DNA from: Edaphobacter aggregans DSM 19364
Lineage (GTDB): Bacteria; Acidobacteriota; Terriglobia; Terriglobales; Acidobacteriaceae
DNA length: 64,000 bases
NCBI RefSeq assembly: GCF_000745965.1
Contig: NZ_JQKI01000037.1
Location: 1 to 64,000 of the forward strand
Direction: 5' to 3'
Shown: positions 62,089 to 64,000 of the stretch, piece by piece
Numbering within the stretch: position 1 is the stretch's first letter
Layout: each line of letters begins with the position of its first letter
Position numbers and translations under genes: made by a program
The notes under the pieces: generated by a model
What the model was told of the DNA's origin: nothing
The model's input: only the letters and a program-made list of their open reading frames with translations
The model's database searches: none

Positions 62089-64000
62089 ATGGGTACAAGC
62101 GCGCGCGTGGCACCAAAACCGAAGATAGTGAAGATAGATGCTGCAAGACTCCTCGAACATTACGGATGTGGCCCTATCCAGTTCATGGCAGAGGACGGGC
62201 TATACCAACGACATCTCCACTTCGACAATGTTACAGACGACAAAGACATCGGACCACGCGAACGCTTTGACGCTGCCGCGCGTTCTGTGCGGGACGTTCT
62301 TTCGCAACGATGGGTGCTTACCGAGAAAACCTACGAAGAGAAGAATGCCAAACGTGTGTACTACCTCTCGATGGAGTTTCTTCTCGGCCGCTCCCTGGCA
62401 AACAATTTCACTAACCTTCTTCTCGATTCTCTTGTCGCAGAAACGGCAAAGAAAAACGATGTGGATCTCCTTTCGCTGCTGGAACAAGAGGATGATGCAG
62501 GCCTGGGTAACGGAGGACTTGGCCGTTTGGCAGCCTGTTTTCTTGATTCCATGGCCACTCTGCAGCTTCCGGCCATGGGCTACGGCCTGAGATATGAATA
62601 TGGCATGTTCAAACAACTCATTGAAGACGGCTGGCAACAAGAGAAGCCGGACAATTGGTTGCGTCATCCGGATCCTTGGGAAGTCGCGCGGCCGCACGAG
62701 AAGGTCGAAATCAAGCTGAATTCTTCGTTTGAGTTGCAGAGTGGATCCTTTCGACTGATTCGCGGAAGACCGTCCACGTTGTGGGGCATACCTTTTGACC
62801 GTCCAGTAGTTGGCTATGGGGGTAAGAACGTAAACACACTTCGGCTCTGGGCAGCGAAGAGTACAGATTTTTTCGACTTCCAGAGCTTTAGCCGCGGCGA
62901 TTTTGTTGCTGCACAAACGGGGGATCTTGCGGCTGAGTCGATAACGCGTGTTCTGTATCCAGACGACACTACAAGTTTGGGCAGAACGTTGCGGCTCGTA
63001 CAGGAATATTTTCTAGTGGCTTGCTCACTGGCGGATCTCATCCGACGCTTCCGCCGGAATAACGCAGATTGGAGCACGTTACCAGAAAAGGTCTCGATCC
63101 AGTTGAATGACACGCACCCGGCAATGGCGGTCCCCGAGATGATGCGCATCTTGTTGGATGACGCACACCTTGAATGGGATCACGCATGGGAGCTCACGCA
63201 GCAGACGTTAGCCTATACGAACCACACGCTACTCCCCGAAGCTCTCGAGAGGTGGCCCGTTGAATGGTTTGAGATATTGCTACCGCGTCATCTGGAGATC
63301 ATTTACGAAATCAACCGTCGTTTGCTTCTTGCGATCCAGAACCGGTTCCCCGGCGATAGTCAACGCGTTGCGAGCATGAGCCTGGTGGAAGAAGGTCCTC
63401 AGCGCAAGATTCGCATGGCCAATCTAGCCATCGTCGGTTCGCACAGCACCAATGGGGTCGCCGCGATTCATTCCAACCTGCTGAGGGCGACGACGGTAAG
63501 AGACCTCGCCGAGATGTTTCCGGAACGGTTCAATAACAAAACAAATGGCGTCACGCCTCGACGCTGGTTAATCCTCGCCAATCCCTCTCTCTCCGCAACC
63601 ATCACCGAAGCTATTGGAAGTGGCTGGATTACAGATCTCGACCAGCTAAGCAACCTCAAGCCGCTTGCCACTGATCGGGCCTTTCGAGACGCATTCCTCA
63701 AGGCTAAACGCGAAGCCAAAGTTCGGTTTGCAGAATGGCTGGTGACGAGCACCGGGCAAACGGTGAATCCGGACTCGATATTTGATTGTCAGGTCAAACG
63801 GATTCACGAATACAAGCGGCAGCTGCTGAATGCCCTGCGGGTTGTCGTGCTTTACAACCGTATCCGGGAAAACCCAGACATTGCCATAGCGCCACGAACG
63901 TTTTTCTTCGCCGGCAAGGCAGCGCCGGCGTATCAACTGGCAAAGCTGATCATTAAATTCATCAACAACGTTGCCAGCACGATCGACGGTGACCCTGCCG
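62089..64000 (+). CDS. glgP: Glycogen/alpha-glucan phosphorylase, partial
   Basis: ATG at 62089 with AAGGAGG 9 nt before; open to the window edge (637 codons), so the C-terminus with the PLP lysine is off the window. KRVYYLSMEFLLGRSLANNF, DDAGLGNGGLGRLAACFLDS, WEVARPHEKVEIKL and VSIQLNDTHPAMAVPEMMRIL are strong GT35 motifs; KTNGVTPRRWL and DCQVKRIHEYKRQLLN continue the C-domain. It releases glucose-1-phosphate from glycogen or maltodextrin with phosphate, saving ATP. The phosphoketolase gene directly upstream makes a glycogen-to-acetyl-phosphate route likely. Confidence 0.95.
   Translation, partial: MGTSARVAPKPKIVKIDAARLLEHYGCGPIQFMAEDGLYQRHLHFDNVTDDKDIGPRERFDAAARSVRDVLSQRWVLTEKTYEEKNAKRVYYLSMEFLLGRSLANNFTNLLLDSLVAETAKKNDVDLLSLLEQEDDAGLGNGGLGRLAACFLDSMATLQLPAMGYGLRYEYGMFKQLIEDGWQQEKPDNWLRHPDPWEVARPHEKVEIKLNSSFELQSGSFRLIRGRPSTLWGIPFDRPVVGYGGKNVNTLRLWAAKSTDFFDFQSFSRGDFVAAQTGDLAAESITRVLYPDDTTSLGRTLRLVQEYFLVACSLADLIRRFRRNNADWSTLPEKVSIQLNDTHPAMAVPEMMRILLDDAHLEWDHAWELTQQTLAYTNHTLLPEALERWPVEWFEILLPRHLEIIYEINRRLLLAIQNRFPGDSQRVASMSLVEEGPQRKIRMANLAIVGSHSTNGVAAIHSNLLRATTVRDLAEMFPERFNNKTNGVTPRRWLILANPSLSATITEAIGSGWITDLDQLSNLKPLATDRAFRDAFLKAKREAKVRFAEWLVTSTGQTVNPDSIFDCQVKRIHEYKRQLLNALRVVVLYNRIRENPDIAIAPRTFFFAGKAAPAYQLAKLIIKFINNVASTIDGDPA

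Overview
The window looks like an Acidobacteriota chromosome (Terriglobia/Acidobacteriaceae type, moderately GC-rich). Two family-level signs support this: a 1,138-residue Oar-like TonB-dependent receptor with an N-terminal carboxypeptidase-regulatory-like domain, and a winged-helix/TolB-propeller membrane regulator encoded divergently from it. This taxonomic call is inference; no rRNA is present. Gene content is mosaic, with many decayed fragments, frameshifts and 3'-half tRNA scars, so most of the window reads as accessory DNA built by repeated integration.

Layout. 1-5.3 kb: a partial YqgE/AlgH gene, a small YciI-like protein, a very GC-rich frameshifted metallo-beta-lactamase-fold gene lying against a truncated DinB-fold remnant, an epoxide-hydrolase-like alpha/beta hydrolase and a broken fragment, ending at a tRNA-Leu(UAA) 3' scar. 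5.3-9.0 kb: ArsR and TetR regulators, a DinB-fold protein, and an SDR plus cupin pair; the SDR lacks the catalytic tyrosine. 9.5-16.6 kb: a minus-strand SNF2 helicase (split in frame), a DUF2130 coiled-coil putative nuclease with an internal 468-bp duplication, and a PHP/ATPase of the TrlF type that has lost its C-terminus. This is the best candidate for an undescribed, probably anti-mobile-element, system. 17.2-19.4 kb: an unrecognised zinc-ribbon-like protein, a decayed PhyH dioxygenase gene, DNA polymerase IV and a small partner protein.

19.5-20.4 kb is a boundary zone with strong hairpins, an integrase-tail-like repeat, and tRNA-Leu(CAA) and tRNA-Phe 3' scars. 20.9-36.5 kb is a starch/maltodextrin locus: a sensor-like regulator, a TonB receptor, a GH13, a GH31 alpha-glucosidase, a pullulanase with two PUD domains and a cyclomaltodextrinase-like GH13, all apparently exported. 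It sits between two direct copies of a tRNA-Phe 3' end about 17.05 kb apart. 37.7-39.2 kb has a second copy of the integrase-tail repeat, a tRNA-Val(CAC) 3' scar and a frameshifted tyrosine recombinase.

39.9-64 kb is an anaerobic-energy region. A minus-strand operon encodes an MFS carrier, phosphate acyltransferase, acetate kinase, pyruvate formate-lyase and its activase, followed by a Tat-signal L-serine ammonia-lyase and a 2OG-Fe(II) oxygenase-like protein; a duplicated 3' end of pflA lies beyond. Divergent from it is a tripartite export operon (outer-membrane factor, HlyD-type adaptor, RbbA-like fused ABC protein, ABC permease). Then come PPK2, a secreted cysteine-rich protein, phosphoketolase and glycogen phosphorylase (cut by the window end). 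Together these could run glycogen or sugar phosphate to acetyl phosphate to ATP plus acetate, and pyruvate to formate plus acetyl-CoA to ATP, with polyphosphate as a nucleotide-recharging reserve. That reading is inferred from gene identities.
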